Assembly (NCBI RefSeq): GCF_019649055.1
Contig: NW_026570279.1
Location: forward strand, 248,001 to 312,000
DNA length: 64,000 bases
Reading direction: 5' to 3'
DNA from: Paramacrobiotus metropolitanus
Taxonomy: Eukaryota; Tardigrada; Eutardigrada; Parachela; Macrobiotidae
The notes below the pieces were generated by a model that worked only from the letters and a program-made list of their open reading frames with translations, ran no database searches and was not told the DNA's origin. The first letter of the stretch is position 1, and each line of letters begins with the position of its first letter. The translations under genes were made by a program, and so were the position numbers. Shown in pieces: positions 22,531-34,664 of the stretch.

Positions 22531-25500
22531 GATTTGGCAAAACATAAACCGATGCGGTGGTCACAACGATGGCATGGACGCCGCATTCCCTCTGTTTCTG
22601 GCACCTTTTACTGACAACATAAGTTTTTGCCCTCATTTTATTAGATGGCCAGTCAATACGATATTTAAAAATCAACAACAATAAATTGATGATTTTATTT
22701 TTATCATAGCTAGAACCAGCGCCCGTCCACAGTGACTCCACACAGTCATCGCTCGTCGTCGACCACCGTGCAAGGAGCCCAAATCCAGTGCGATACCTCG
22801 CCCGTGTAAAATTGTGCACTGAGCCATAAAATTGCGACAATATGTTACGCTCAACTTGAGCTTGAAATTGTCTACTGCAGGGAATGCAAAATCACCTAAC
22901 AAACCCAACTTCCTTCCACACATTTTTTTCCGCGTCATAACTTTCCATTGGCAGTGGTGCATGATCGCTCCGCCATTTACCACCCAATAGATTTCCCACA
23001 GATGATTCGTCTTCCACGGAGCTTTTCCCACCAAATACTTGTATGAACTCATTGGTCACGAATGCACAGTGATTGTACCGTTTCCCTAGAAGCGCTCCTA
23101 TAGATGTCCAAGAACGCGTCGCTATATTAAATCTTAGACAGGATCCCGTTACGGCTTTCCCATCCTCCAATAAGCCACCTAGCACGTAGATTTTTTCTTG
23201 CAGCTCCACCATGGCGAAATTCGTTCTGCGATCAGCGCCCGCTAATTTTCCAAAATTTTCCCAATCATCCGTCACCGTACTGAAGCAGATAAGGCTTAGT
23301 GACGGAGCTGATAAAAAATATGTAGAATCAGATGTAGATACCAAATACAATATTTTATCTTTTATTGGTATTCCAGCGGAAATAGATCGTATCCTGAAAA
23401 AAGACAGCGCCAATAAAACTATTACAGTAAAATTAATGTTACATCCTGCGATAGTACGGCGACTTCGTCCCATGTTATGGCGTACACCGCACAAAACGAC
23501 TTCTTTCCAAATTAGTCAAAGCCCTTTTTGCATAGTTTACCGCATAACGTATACGTCCGCATAACGCATGACGTATATGTCTATGCCTCTTATAGGAGAG
23601 CTAAAACTAAGTTTTTACAAAGGAATATATCGGTAATTTTTCAAGAATTCTCATTGTCTCCTTGCTAAGCACTTACTGTTCGGTAAATGAGGGTGTTTGA
23701 GATGACTAGCACACTGCCATCGGAAGTATCCATCATAGCCAGTCCGTTATTCTTCGCCTAGAAATACACCACGTTCCCCATGCCGACAGGACACCGAAAA
23801 ATCACGCGGGGCCTCCATTGTGAGGATTTACTACGCTGCACGTTTGTTCGGTAGTATTCCAGACCAGTGTTCGCCAAGTTTGTCTGGATACATTCCACGC
23901 GATAGTTTCGATCATTCCATCAGAGCGCACATACTGGAAGATGAGTTGGCTTCCTAGTCCCGTAAGATACTCACTAAAGTAGCACAGTTGTTTGTCCTGC
24001 AAAGCGGTGGGAAGCGGCCTGGTGCGTAGTGACATCGTCGCAGTATTCAACAGTTGTACCGTAACGACAAATTCATTCCGTACACTGGAGCCGTTGAACC
24101 GTCGGTACCTCTCCAACTAATATGTACAGCAAAGCCAGGGCTGTCGATACGAATCAACGCAGTATCTGTAATGGTCTCATTAATGAATACTCCTTCCTCT
24201 GGGTTCAAGAGCTGCAGCAGCAACTCATCAGCCCCGATACGGTGCGTGCTGAACGCACCAAACAGCGCCTCGCACATGAAGCCGGAAGAGACGGAATATG
24301 TTCATCAATAAACGGCCTTGCGCCGTTTAACATTACGGTGATCAATTTGGACACTGGAACAACATCATTCACAGCACCGACCTCGCTGGAGTATTGCACC
24401 AGTTTCCCCGGCAAACCCAGCGCACTGTTGGCTAGCTCCAGAATAACACAACCCAGACTCCACATGTCCGTTTTACGCCCGGGAATCTCCCCAGGAATCT
24501 CGGCGAAGCGTCTCAGCATCTCCGGCGACATGTAGCGGGAAGTTCCGCGTAGCTGTGTTATATCTTGGTAACAAGTTGCGTCTCGGTGCATTTGAATTAG
24601 ATCGTCCAGGTCCCCAATCTGCACGATCTCCTGATGTTTTTCTGAATTTTTTATCAGGATATTTCCTGGCTTAATGTCTCCGTGAATGATGTTCTGCTGA
24701 TGAAGAAAGTGTAATCCGCAGGTTATTTGTTGTGCAAAGCGTATGACATTTCCTTGCTCCAGCAGTCCACCATTGTCTTTTAGCTGCTGAAGAAACATAG
24801 CTAAATCGCCACCTATAAATTCAACAGCCATATATAAGCTCTTTTTAATATTCTGTTCTGCTTCTCTCACATCTATACTTAAGTATGAATACTTAAAACT
24901 TTCCGCGTTAGGACATAGGTACAGCTATACACTACGGTTGCGAGTACATATTTGGGACAGCCATTTCCCAAAGCCCAAATACTGGAATTTCCTGAGAAAA
25001 ACATTAGAAGATTAACGTTTTGCATGCCATACTCACCGCTTTGCCTTTAATTTTTTACATTATTAATACGCAAATCGCAGTTTTGCATGCCATACTCACC
25101 GCTTTGCCTTTAATTTTTTACATTATTAATACGCAAATCGCAAGTATTGATATTCCGTTCTGCGACATAATGAACTGCCGATCGCAGCTTCTACAAAGGG
25201 CCTATCGGCAACTGGTCCAAAGCTTTTTCCTAAAGATTGTTTCAGTGTTAGATTGTTCTTTGCGTTTCGTACAGAGAATATAAACGGAAAGCGGTGTCTG
25301 TATTAAACAATTTTCCTTCGAAAATCTTAACTTTAGGGAATTCAAATGCATGGATGACCGGTTAATCTACGATTCTACATGTACGAGTAGAGTCTAATGT
25401 AAAAGCGATCGGTTGTAGAGACATGTCGTATTACGAGAAAAGAGCTCTTACGACGTGTGTACTCACTGTACTGCACGCATGCGCAACACGAGACTAGTTC

Positions 25501-26019
25501 GTATACATGTGGTGTGTATAGTGTGTGTAGTATACATACTTCTACACATGCTCCAAGTACCGCTTTTTCCCGTATACATACTCTGTAGTCTAGCTTACTC
25601 GAATCGGTACCCCTCGTCTAAATCCATGCACAAAACCGACAAATGCATGAACATAACAACAATTTATAAATCATGCCAACTAAGTACCTCCATAGAAATC
25701 CATCATTAATTCGACAATTTCCCGTTGCTCCGGTAATCGTCACTTTATGGTAAGGAACCAGGTTGTTGTGCTTGAGGGTGAGAAGCAGCTGCAGCCGGCT
25801 GCGGACCCGCTGCCATTTCTGCGGGTTGTTTGAAAGTTGTGAATTTTGGTGTAAGTGTATCACCTTTACTGCCACAATTTCGTCTCCGCTAAAATCTAGG
25901 CGGTTCACCACATGCGCCTTGTACACGGCGCCAAACATGCCACGACCAATGTAGTCAGCATTACCGTATTCATACTGGCAACGTTCACCAAATATTTCCG
26001 CTGGAACCACATCTGCCAT
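22490..26019 (-). pseudogene. protein kinase fused to kelch-like repeats, several frame breaks
   Basis: Starting at ATG 26019 the minus strand encodes a kinase N-lobe: glycine loop 'IGRGMFGAVYKAHV' and β3 lysine in 'VAVKVIHL'. The C-lobe exon (24872 down to about 24300) has 'IIHGDIKPGNILI', 'IGDLDDLIQ', 'GTSRYMSPEML' and 'TDMWSLGCVI'. HRD is HGD and DFG is DLD, so activity would be atypical. Downstream, 24277–23802 and 23494–22892 encode propeller-like segments, the last with two kelch motifs ('KIYVLGGLLEDGKAVTG', 'IQVFGGKSS'). The frame shifts near 25740, 24300, 24100 and 23810, and there is a TAG near 23760. These point to a pseudogene or poor local sequence. The fusion looks like a lineage-specific family. 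Confidence 0.6.
25017..25142. repeat. perfect 63-bp tandem duplication
   Basis: The 63-bp segment starting 'gttttgcatgccatactc' at 25017 is repeated without visible difference from 25080 to 25142. It lies between the two kinase exons. On the minus strand each copy contains a donor-like sequence (CGGTGAGTATGG). A perfect copy implies a very recent event. Confidence 0.9.
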
Positions 26020-26683
26020 GACGTCAGTGTAATTGCAGTTTAATATTATTTAAAGAGGAATGTCTGGAACAAAGGTGGCAGATGCAGAGAACACGCGGAC
26101 ATTGACCGAATAAGGATAAAGTCGCTAAAACCAAGCTGATTTTGCAGTAACTGTAAAATAATGACGACTGATACGAGCTGATACGAGCTTTCCAAGCATG
26201 CGAAGCGCAGTACATATGAGGGAGCGCAATAACCGTAATAAGTGAAAGCCGCTTGACGTCTTGAAAAGCTGTTTCAGCGATGATAACTTATCAGTTTCTA
26301 TACCTTATTACGAAATAAGTATCTAAACAGTTACAATAGAACGTTTCTGATTATGGAGCGGCTCTTATCTCTAACGTCTCATAACAGCACCTTTTCGATA
26401 GCAGGTAATGTTAACTCTACCGATTGGATCCATTTCTTCTTTGCCGAAACAAAATAAGAGTTATTGTGCTAAACGTGATGTTTCGACATATCTACGTATA
26501 CAGTAGTATATTACTGTTTTGTACCAGCAGTCATATTCCACAGGACATACTCCTTAGATGCTTGATTACAGCATCTAACGACATCAGGCTCAAACTCAAA
26601 CAATACGTCACTGTTTGAACACAGAAACGGTGCCCTTTCAAAGGCTTTACTGTTGGGCGTTTTACGCATATGTCTTCGTATTT

Positions 26684-28034
26684 TTAGTGCAAATTAGTTG
26701 TATTAGTCCGTGTTCTTGATTGATGAGCTGACCAGGTCCGCGTCCTACCGAGCTTGCCATCATTAGACGTCTCTACCGAGCAGTTCAGACGGCGTTCACT
26801 CCTGTTTACGGAATCCAGGCCAATTTGTTCTGGCTTGGCGGTTTTTCCCCGGGATAACACACCCATGCGTCGCAGCACCGTTCTGATACTGGCACGGTAT
26901 TCTTTACTCATCGCGAAGAAAAACAACTGCAACAGAAGAAAAAAATATTCGTAAAATTTCTTAAATTAAAATTATAAAAAACCGAATACCAAATTTTTTT
27001 TAGTGACATTATTATTACTATATTTTTTATTTTTTATATTTTATTTATTTATAATATTACAATTTTTTGACATTTATAAGTACGACAATAAAACAAAAAG
27101 CGGTAAAAGAACTTAAAAACTGCAGTACAAAATTGTCGTGTTTTATACAATATTATTTGTTTATCCTTACTGGATTCAGGGCATAACCCATCACCAACAG
27201 TGTCCGTGTCCACAAAATAATCCGTATCTCCGTCGCCCATAATCGAGGGAAAAAATTCAGCAATACCGGGGGCGGTAGCATGCAGATACAGTACCAGACA
27301 AATGAGCAACACAAAATCTTGGCAACCACCAACCTCTTTCGTGCTCTTTTCCACTCCTGCCGCCCAGTACCATTCAAACTAACAACTTTTCTTCCAGCTG
27401 AGCACTGCTGCTTAATAAATAGCACCATATACATCAGTCCCAGGAAAGCCACCGGAACATACGTGCTAATAATCCCCAACAGCTCCGAGACGGCCCGCGG
27501 AATCTTCACAGGTCCACAGTTCCCAGTAGCCTGCATCCCGCCCGTGGTGATGGTATTGAAATAAATCGGCAGACTGCATGCTAGCGCGATAGCCCAAGTT
27601 AAGGTCACCGACAACACCAGCGCAGCCTTTGCGGTGATAAATTGGTATCGATGCGGAAACCAGATCGCCACGAAACGGTTAATTCCCAAGAAAACCGCCG
27701 ACCAATTGCTGACGAAAAGAACAGTGGTACGGACCAGTTGCGCCGTGTTACAATCGAAGACCAGCGGCCGCACGCCCATCTGAACCATGTAAAGCGGGAT
27801 GTTGTGCAGTGGATTGATCACAAGGCAGAACATTAACTCCACGATTTGCGAATGGATTAACAAGAATCCCGAACCGGTGCGGTGTTTGCCCAGTACAAAA
27901 AGCACCGTTAGCAGAAATAAAATCAACGCCACACCAACCGCTCCGATAACCAGTGTTGTGGATAGCCATAATGTTAATGCAGCTGGAGAGACCTTGGCCG
28001 GTGCAAATGTCGGAATTGTTGTGTTGTTTACCAT
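26684..28034 (-). CDS. rhodopsin-family GPCR, two exons
   Basis: Exon 1 (28034–27171, ATG start, NTT glycosylation site) encodes helices 1–7 up to the NP of the helix-7 motif. Exon 2 (26926–26684) continues 'LFFFAMSKEYRASIRTVLRR', giving helix 8 and the tail. The donor CCA|GTAAGG and the acceptor TTCTGTTGCAG are phase 0 and rejoin 'YALNP' with 'LFFFAM'. The product is 368 residues. The DRY motif is replaced by 'NRFVAIWFPHRY', as in many orphan invertebrate receptors. It should sit in the plasma membrane and signal through G proteins; the ligand cannot be told. No break is seen. Confidence 0.8.
26955..27075. repeat. AT-rich low-complexity stretch
   Basis: About 120 bp of nearly pure A/T (poly-T and 'attatt' runs) fill most of the intron of the GPCR gene. 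Confidence 0.6.
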
Positions 28035-28139
28035 TTTTTTGTTATTTAACGAAACTTCTCGCTTTTGCTATGGTGGTGACATAAACGCAGCGTGCTGGCA
28101 ATTAATGTTGGCGGCTGTGATTACACGCTTTTTGTAGCT

Positions 28140-29130
28140 GGGTCTTAATGTTTATATGACCTTCTCACTTTTCGCTATAGGGTTTCCCATCGCGCGCTGG
28201 TATGGGTGCTAATGACTTCCGCTTCCGTCGCAGTCAGACGTAAAGGATTTTCCTCGAAATACCACCACTGGATACTGGGCTGCTAAATATTGTTGTTAGG
28301 GAGTGTGTTCATTAATAAATCTATTTTCAACTTGCATTGTAAACCGGTGTATCGCATTGCACTACTAATTCGGTAAATGGAAATCGATCCGCTAATCAGT
28401 GCGAACTATTCTAGTAAGATGCGCAAGAACAAAGGAATCCCGTGCTATGCATATGCGCACAAAATATAGAAACCCTAACGATTCATCGAAAAGTAAACGA
28501 TAATGCATATCGCGTTCGTCAGCAAAATACGAGAGAAACCACATTTCCGTTGAGTATGCATGTAATGTACTTATTACCTATATTATTCACCATAAAGCAG
28601 TTGTGACCTTTTTTATAATTTTATCGATGAAATGCTGCTAATGTGAAAATGCTTATTATCAATATTATGATCCTCAGGAAATGGTAAGTACACATGCAGG
28701 ACGAAAATCCAACTTAACGGCCATTATAGTGACCCGGCTTACACGTACTACGTCTGTACGTCACAAGAAAAAAGAACATCACAATCCTCACTGTAAACAC
28801 CGGCAGCAACCCATCTTTAATCTTTATCCCGCTCTTCGCGCTCGTTCTCAGTCATCGAGCATATTGTTAACGATCATACCGAGCAAGGAAGCAGTCGACT
28901 CTATAAAGAAAGCACTGGAATTAAACTCCCTCAACCAAATTATTCGTTTATCCATCCAGATTTCGAAACAAGTTTTTCGAATATCCACAACAAACCCTCT
29001 TTCACTAAACCGTTAAACATTAATGCAATCGCGCTACGCTTCACCCACAATATCATAGGTAAATAATGTGGGAGCAGGCGAATGTTTAAAATGTATGCTG
29101 AAAGTGAATTAAATTGTTCAGAAAAAATCT
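28140..29130. other. intergenic, nothing recognised
   Basis: No family-level signal. An open frame at 28681–29016 (plus) has biased basic composition but no motif and is not called. Confidence 0.35.
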
Positions 29131-29141
29131 GTGTGCATTCT

Positions 29142-29631
29142 TCACACTTTCGGGACCGTACCTCCGATATTGCCGCAGTGATAGATGACTTTCAGCCAAC
29201 GTTCCTGACATCCCTCCTGCTCCGATGGGTCCTCCGCTGTGATGGTACACTTGGTGTCTTTCTGCATACTGCACGTCACCGCCATTTGCGAGAAGACGCT
29301 ATCTCCGCTGCACTCTGCCGGTCCGTCAGTCGGCGCCAAGTAGGTGGCGCTATCTAGGTGGACGGTCTGTACCGGCATGTTTTTGGCGGTAGGCGAGGCA
29401 GGATTGGGTTGCGGGCAGCTGATCACCAACGATAGACCGTGCGGAATTTTCGCTCGCACCTTAATATTTGCGCCATCTTTCCAGGCTGCGATGGAGGTCG
29501 TAGGGCTGCCCGGCTCCTGTGCCGCCTAAAATAAGCAGCTTTGTGGAAACGGTTTGGAACGTTTATATTTAGAGTTTCCTGCTCACCGCGGCGGTCACAA
29601 TTGCGACTAATACTAGTGAAATTGCGTTCAT
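29142..29631 (-). CDS. small secreted galactose-binding lectin (SUEL/Gal_Lectin) protein
   Basis: Exon 1 (29631–29587) encodes 'MNAISLVLVAIVTAA', a short signal peptide. The donor GCG|GTGAGC and an acceptor ending TTATTTTAG (exon 2 starts at 29525) are both phase 0. Exon 2 runs to a stop at 29142. Its C-terminal half has the cysteine pattern of the sea-urchin-egg-lectin domain: 'VTCSMQKDTKCTI', then 'GCQERWLKVIYHC', close to 'C..K.SC…DPC.GT.KYL.V.Y.C' in the family. The mature protein of about 128 residues would be a single-domain secreted lectin or a domain of similar fold. The ligand is unknown. Confidence 0.7.
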
Positions 29632-30659
29632 TGTAAAACTAAGCAAAAGCTGTTCTTCAAAAAGTACCGATATGGTTTGCCGGCTTCCGCGTTTACAATA
29701 TACAAAGACTTTTAGTCGTTTTATACGCTGTTCCTCCACGCTGAAGATTTTGAGGTTGCTTTAAAGCCTGTGGGGCATTTAAAATTTTTTTAATTTTGCT
29801 ATAACACAAGCAGATTAATCACATTTTCACATTTATCATCGATCAGAAAGCTGTGTAATGTGTATTAAGCCCATATGTTGGCACTTATTTGGCAACAGCT
29901 GTATGTTACACAACAAAAACAACTACAGAGTACATTATTATGGCCTAGCAAGAAAGATACTTTTATGTACGACAATGCCAGTAGTTGTTACGTGAGAGCA
30001 AGACTAGCATGCCGAGTCATTCCGACTTGTGACGAACAAACGTACTTTGGATATCGTTAGCCTGATAAAATGATAAATTATTAATATTTTAAAGAATAAT
30101 CGAAAACTATTCTTAAGAAACACTCAAAATGCGCGAAACAAGCTCTACGCCTTTTACGCATGATCTTGTACGGCAATAACCGTGTGCAAGATTGGATAAA
30201 TTTTGCCTGGGTAAAATTTTCCACTTAGGACTGTACACTGGTTCGTTATGGCACTAAATCTTCTTCATGCAAAATCGATAAAATTTATTACGTGAAGTAC
30301 AACAGTTGTCTTCTTCTGCAAGATACTCGCAATAATAACAAGCACAAAAGCTGAACGGTACAACGCACATGTATCATGTATCGTGTATGTATCATACAAG
30401 CACAGCCTGCAGGGACGGTTATATTGTAATATAATTATTATAAAAATGCTTTTTATTCGGCATTAGCCAGTACAGATCGATATGTATTCACAGGTTTACA
30501 CCTATTAAAATTATGAAATTTTGAACATCGAAAAAGCACCAAAAACCGTTATGTCATAAACGTAAAAACATTTCCACAAAGCATCTACGGTATGTGTACA
30601 ACTTTAAGGACAATACTTTTAACAGGCATAATTCAATGCTATCTAATGAGTTACCGCTG

Positions 30660-31217
30660 TTAACTGGATGGCAAAATTGTGCGCACTACTTGTTTTCCCG
30701 ATAATTGCCAATAAACCGGAATATTTACTAACAATAACAAGAGAACTCCCGCGGTCATATGCTCTACACTTGAAACATCAAAACATCCGATCGCATTACC
30801 GTCAAAATTAAAAAAATATCCGAAACTAGATCTTATGCACGCTTCGACCGAAGTGGCTGCTCCGACCGACCTCATAATGAAAGTACAGGAAATCACGAAT
30901 AATGAATATTTAATAAGGGAACGCCATTGATCCCGACCCAATCAAGTAATAGCCAGCTGACTAGAAATATTCTTCCTTTCCATCTGTAATTCCTTGTAGA
31001 GTATATTTATTACCTGCCTGAACAACCTATCAATCAAGCTTCTTATAACCGGGACAATCCGCTTATCCCACACTTTGCGGGGTTCAGACACGGTAATCCA
31101 TCTTGGTACCGGTTTAACAAGCCACAGATGACGTTGGCCAATACCAGCACGACGTGTTCCTTGGCGCTCGGTATACGCTGCTTTAGCTTGTCCCTTGAAA
31201 TTTAAATAACAACGCAC
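30660..31217 (-). CDS. uncharacterised protein with C-terminal transmembrane helix, possibly interrupted
   Basis: Two consecutive open stretches share a frame on the minus strand: 31217–30945 (ending '…SQLAIT' and a stop) and 30941–30660. The second has a hydrophobic start ('LIKYSLFVISCTFIM'), three cysteines in the middle and a clear helix ('MTAGVLLLLLVNIPVYWQL') near the end. The nearest ATG is inside the first hydrophobic stretch. I do not recognise a family. It may be an exon of a small membrane protein or chance. Confidence 0.3.
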
Positions 31218-31450
31218 CCGGCTTCCGGTTTAATTACTTCCGAGCCGCGACCTAACAGGTGTTCCTAGCTTAATCTCTTTCATTGTGGCCGATTTCTCTT
31301 TCCGCTTGTTGACTTGGCATTTCCCTCTTTCTGCTTATGAGGATGATGGTATTACGTTTTCTTATAGGTGGAACAGCAAATCGACACTGCCGTTATCAGA
31401 TAATAACATGATGAAAATATTTACGTAACATTTACTTATACGTTATAACA

Positions 31451-32476
31451 ATGAATAATACGGAATTGTCCAATAACGCCTCAAATATTTCGTCGTCGTC
31501 CCCCGCGTGGACATTAGGTCCAACAAGTACCGCAATTATCACACCACTGGCGATCATTCTTAACGGTTACGTGTTATTTATATTCCTCACCAACAAATCT
31601 CTGCACATTCCCTTCAACGTGTACCTCGGGAGTTTGTTATTCGCCAATCTGGTTTATTCCATCCTCTGCAATCCGCTGGACGTGATCAGCGCCCTCTACC
31701 CAACCTGGCCATTGAGCTTCGCCGGCTGCAATGTATACATCTACGCGTTGCTGATCCTCGGGGCGGTGACCATTAACTCGCACGCCCTCATCACTGTCAA
31801 CAGGCTGTGGGCCGTGACCTTTCCGGTCTCCTACCGCAATCACCACAGCCTACGCGCCGCCTTTGCCACCGTCGTCGCTCTCTGGATATACGTGCACGTG
31901 ATCTGTTTACCGGGCGTTATTCGCGATTCCCTGTACTTTCGGGCACCGCTTTCTGACAACCCGTGTCTGGTTAACGTAGCGGCGCAGTTCGAATGGAATC
32001 TGATGATGCAGTTTGTGGCCTATGATTTGCCCATCGTTTTCGTCATTGTCGCCTATCCGTATCTTCTAATTAAACACAAACTCAAACGCCGGGTAAAATT
32101 CATCGTCGCGGTGCCGTTAGGCATTAACGCGACAAAGCCGCGTCGCGCTTGGCCGACTCATTCGAACTCTGCGCAGAATCGGTCAACGGGGTCGTCGGGC
32201 TTGCGGAAGAAAGCCTTGTCGGATGATCAGCGACGCGCGTTTTTTATAACGACGCTGTTAACCGTCAGTTTATGTGTGTGTTGGGTGCCGAATGTCGCTT
32301 TCTTTACCGTGGCCAGTTTCATGCAGGTGGATGAGCCGGTCTTATACGGAGTATTATCGTTTTTGTTCAATCTGCAATCCCTCCTGGATCCGCTGTTCTT
32401 TGCATTCGTCTTTAAAGGGCTACGCGAAGCATTACTAGCGCCGCTGCCGAAGTGTTCTGGATTCGTCCTTAAATAA
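31451..32476 (+). CDS. rhodopsin-family GPCR, single exon
   Basis: A 341-residue intronless receptor starts at ATG 31451 and ends with TAA. The N-terminus has several Asn glycosylation sites (NNT, NNAS, NIS). Seven hydrophobic helices are visible. Helix 3 ends 'ITVNRLWAVTFPVSYR' (DRY replaced by NRL), a cysteine before helix 3 pairs plausibly with one in the second loop ('NPCLV'), and helix 7 ends 'LLDPLFFAFVFKGL' (DPxxF instead of NPxxY). The third loop is long and basic. Intact, and a paralogue of the pseudogene at 12445–13082. Ligand unknown. Confidence 0.85.
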   Translation: MNNTELSNNASNISSSSPAWTLGPTSTAIITPLAIILNGYVLFIFLTNKSLHIPFNVYLGSLLFANLVYSILCNPLDVISALYPTWPLSFAGCNVYIYALLILGAVTINSHALITVNRLWAVTFPVSYRNHHSLRAAFATVVALWIYVHVICLPGVIRDSLYFRAPLSDNPCLVNVAAQFEWNLMMQFVAYDLPIVFVIVAYPYLLIKHKLKRRVKFIVAVPLGINATKPRRAWPTHSNSAQNRSTGSSGLRKKALSDDQRRAFFITTLLTVSLCVCWVPNVAFFTVASFMQVDEPVLYGVLSFLFNLQSLLDPLFFAFVFKGLREALLAPLPKCSGFVLK

Positions 32477-34664
32477 TAATTATTACTTAGTGGCGATTGT
32501 TTTCGCAACCGACTAAAAGTGATCAGTCCAAAAGCAACAGTTTTTGCTGGGGAAAAATACTGTCTACATCATAATAACCGGTAGGTGATTGTTACGTCAG
32601 AACCTGGGTTATACGAGATGGATTTAATTTCCGCTTGATACTGGATAATTACTGGTCAGCTCCGTCTAACAGTATCGCTGCTTCGTGCGCCTTCTTCTTG
32701 AATAATATGGTGCGGAATAAAGCTGTTATGAACACTCATCAGGGCACACACTCCCTACAGAGCCGTGTACTTGTACTTGATCTATAAGAGTGCACGTATC
32801 GATCATTTTTAATGCCGTAGTAGTAACCATTAACCAGATGTCATGCTGATATAATATTTATGTTAATCGGTTTTCAGACCACTGTAAACAATTCATTTGG
32901 CAATAGAATGCAAACAAATGGTGCAAAACCGCGTTTTCGATTGCTCGAAGCTGAACATTTTTAGGCATGTAACCGCATTTGGTACCCTGAATCGGATTAG
33001 TCTTCTTAAAGCTTAAAGCGCTCTTTTATTCTCTTTCGAGTTTCGAAAGTAGCGTCTTTGCGATACGAATATGCCAAGCGCGAAAGTGCCAGGCTACCTT
33101 GTGCAATTATTTTAGGTACAAATAATATAACTGCATCAGAACATAATCACACTAGAAAGAACGTATTGTAATGTTTTCTTGGCTCTTTGCAGCAATAGAA
33201 AAAAAACAATAAGGTTACAAAGGGTAAGATATTACGGCAGTTGTAGCATGAATTATGATGGAACATATAGAATCGAAATGCTACGGAAAATGTGCAAGGG
33301 TTTGGGTTCAAAGCCGTCTAACAGCAATACTAACTACAGCAACAGAACTATAAAAATAAAACATTGCCGTGTGGAAGCATGATCCGATCACCGGAAAGGG
33401 ATTTATTCCAGATTTTTAGGGAAACAATGCAAATTTTCCGACTTAACAATAGACCAGGATATACAATGAGTTGATAACTTGGATGTACCATAACTGGCTT
33501 GAATCATGTGTGAGTTATAGCTGGATCCAAGTTAGTGTCAAAGTAATTCGAGTTCGTTACTGAGCCGTATCTGGCAAAAAGGAGCTGATTCGGAACGCGG
33601 CAAGAGCAGTAGGCAAATGAATTGCAACATTAGCATTGCCGGTTTTGCGAAAGGAATAGCATTGTGAAAGGAATAGCATTGCCAGTTTTTCTTGTCGGAG
33701 GACCTTAATCTGCGTTTGAAATTTGTTGCAGTTACATGTTGTCATGATCATTTTTTAAAGGGCATGTTAATCCACCCAGTGTTTATTAAGATAGAATTAA
33801 AAAACTTGTACATCCATAGCAAGGTTTCAGACGGCTGTAAAAATCCAGAAACTTGGATGGCGAATGTAGGGAAATGACATGATTTGACTGTCAGTTACTT
33901 AGGGAGGCCGCTACGTGACTAAAGGAGCGTAAATTTCGTTGTATAATTATTACTAACGTTGCATTGAATTAGAGATATCCGCGCCATTCTCTACCGATTA
34001 ATTTCTTGATGCGTTCCAGCTACATCCTGCACATCAAAACTGCACACAATAGCTTAACTTAGCAGAAATGGCAATGACGATCATTAATCCTGTTTTGTAT
34101 AAAATCTTTATGGGCAATCGGCGCGCATCCCAGGATTTAGGAATATGCAGACATTCCAGCGTTTCACTATAGCTTTCCTGTTGAGACTGCCTAAAAGAAC
34201 TGGACAAATGTTTCTCCACGACCCGAAGCAGCGCTTACTCGAGAGGTTTCGCAGTTCTTGCCTTCCGCGTCGTTTCCAGGTTTCTTAGGTAAAACCCAAG
34301 AAACCTGCAAGAGCTAAAAGAACCACTACCGTTCTTAAAAGATCATAATTATTTCCGAGAAATTTGCTGTGAGTTTTTATGAAAGGCCTTGCAACATGTC
34401 GGTGCAACATGGTTTCCATTACACTTCAACATGGTTTTCTATTGCCCTTTTTGACCTAGTCACAAAAATCTTAAAAATTCGGTTGTTCTTAATTGAGTTC
34501 TTTATTTAATTCGAGGCTCCACATTTCCAGTAATGAAATTCGTATTCTTCTGTTACCGGCTTTCCTGGGTTAATCTGAAGATCTACACTTTGAGTATTGT
34601 ACGGTATCGATAGCACATACGGTAAGAAATTAACGGAAGTGATAATCATGACCAAAATGGAAAA
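32477..34664. other. intergenic, one hairpin at 34279–34306
   Basis: No gene was recognised. A 12-bp inverted repeat (AGGTTTCTTaGG with CCcAAGAAACCT, 5-nt loop) lies at 34279–34306. A short direct repeat 'gaaaggaatagcattg' occurs near 33650–33680. Confidence 0.4.

Noticed and set aside
30660-31217. Possible GPCR or gustatory receptor fragment
   Set aside because: Only one good helix and no family motif; kept only as an uncharacterised low-confidence coding stretch.
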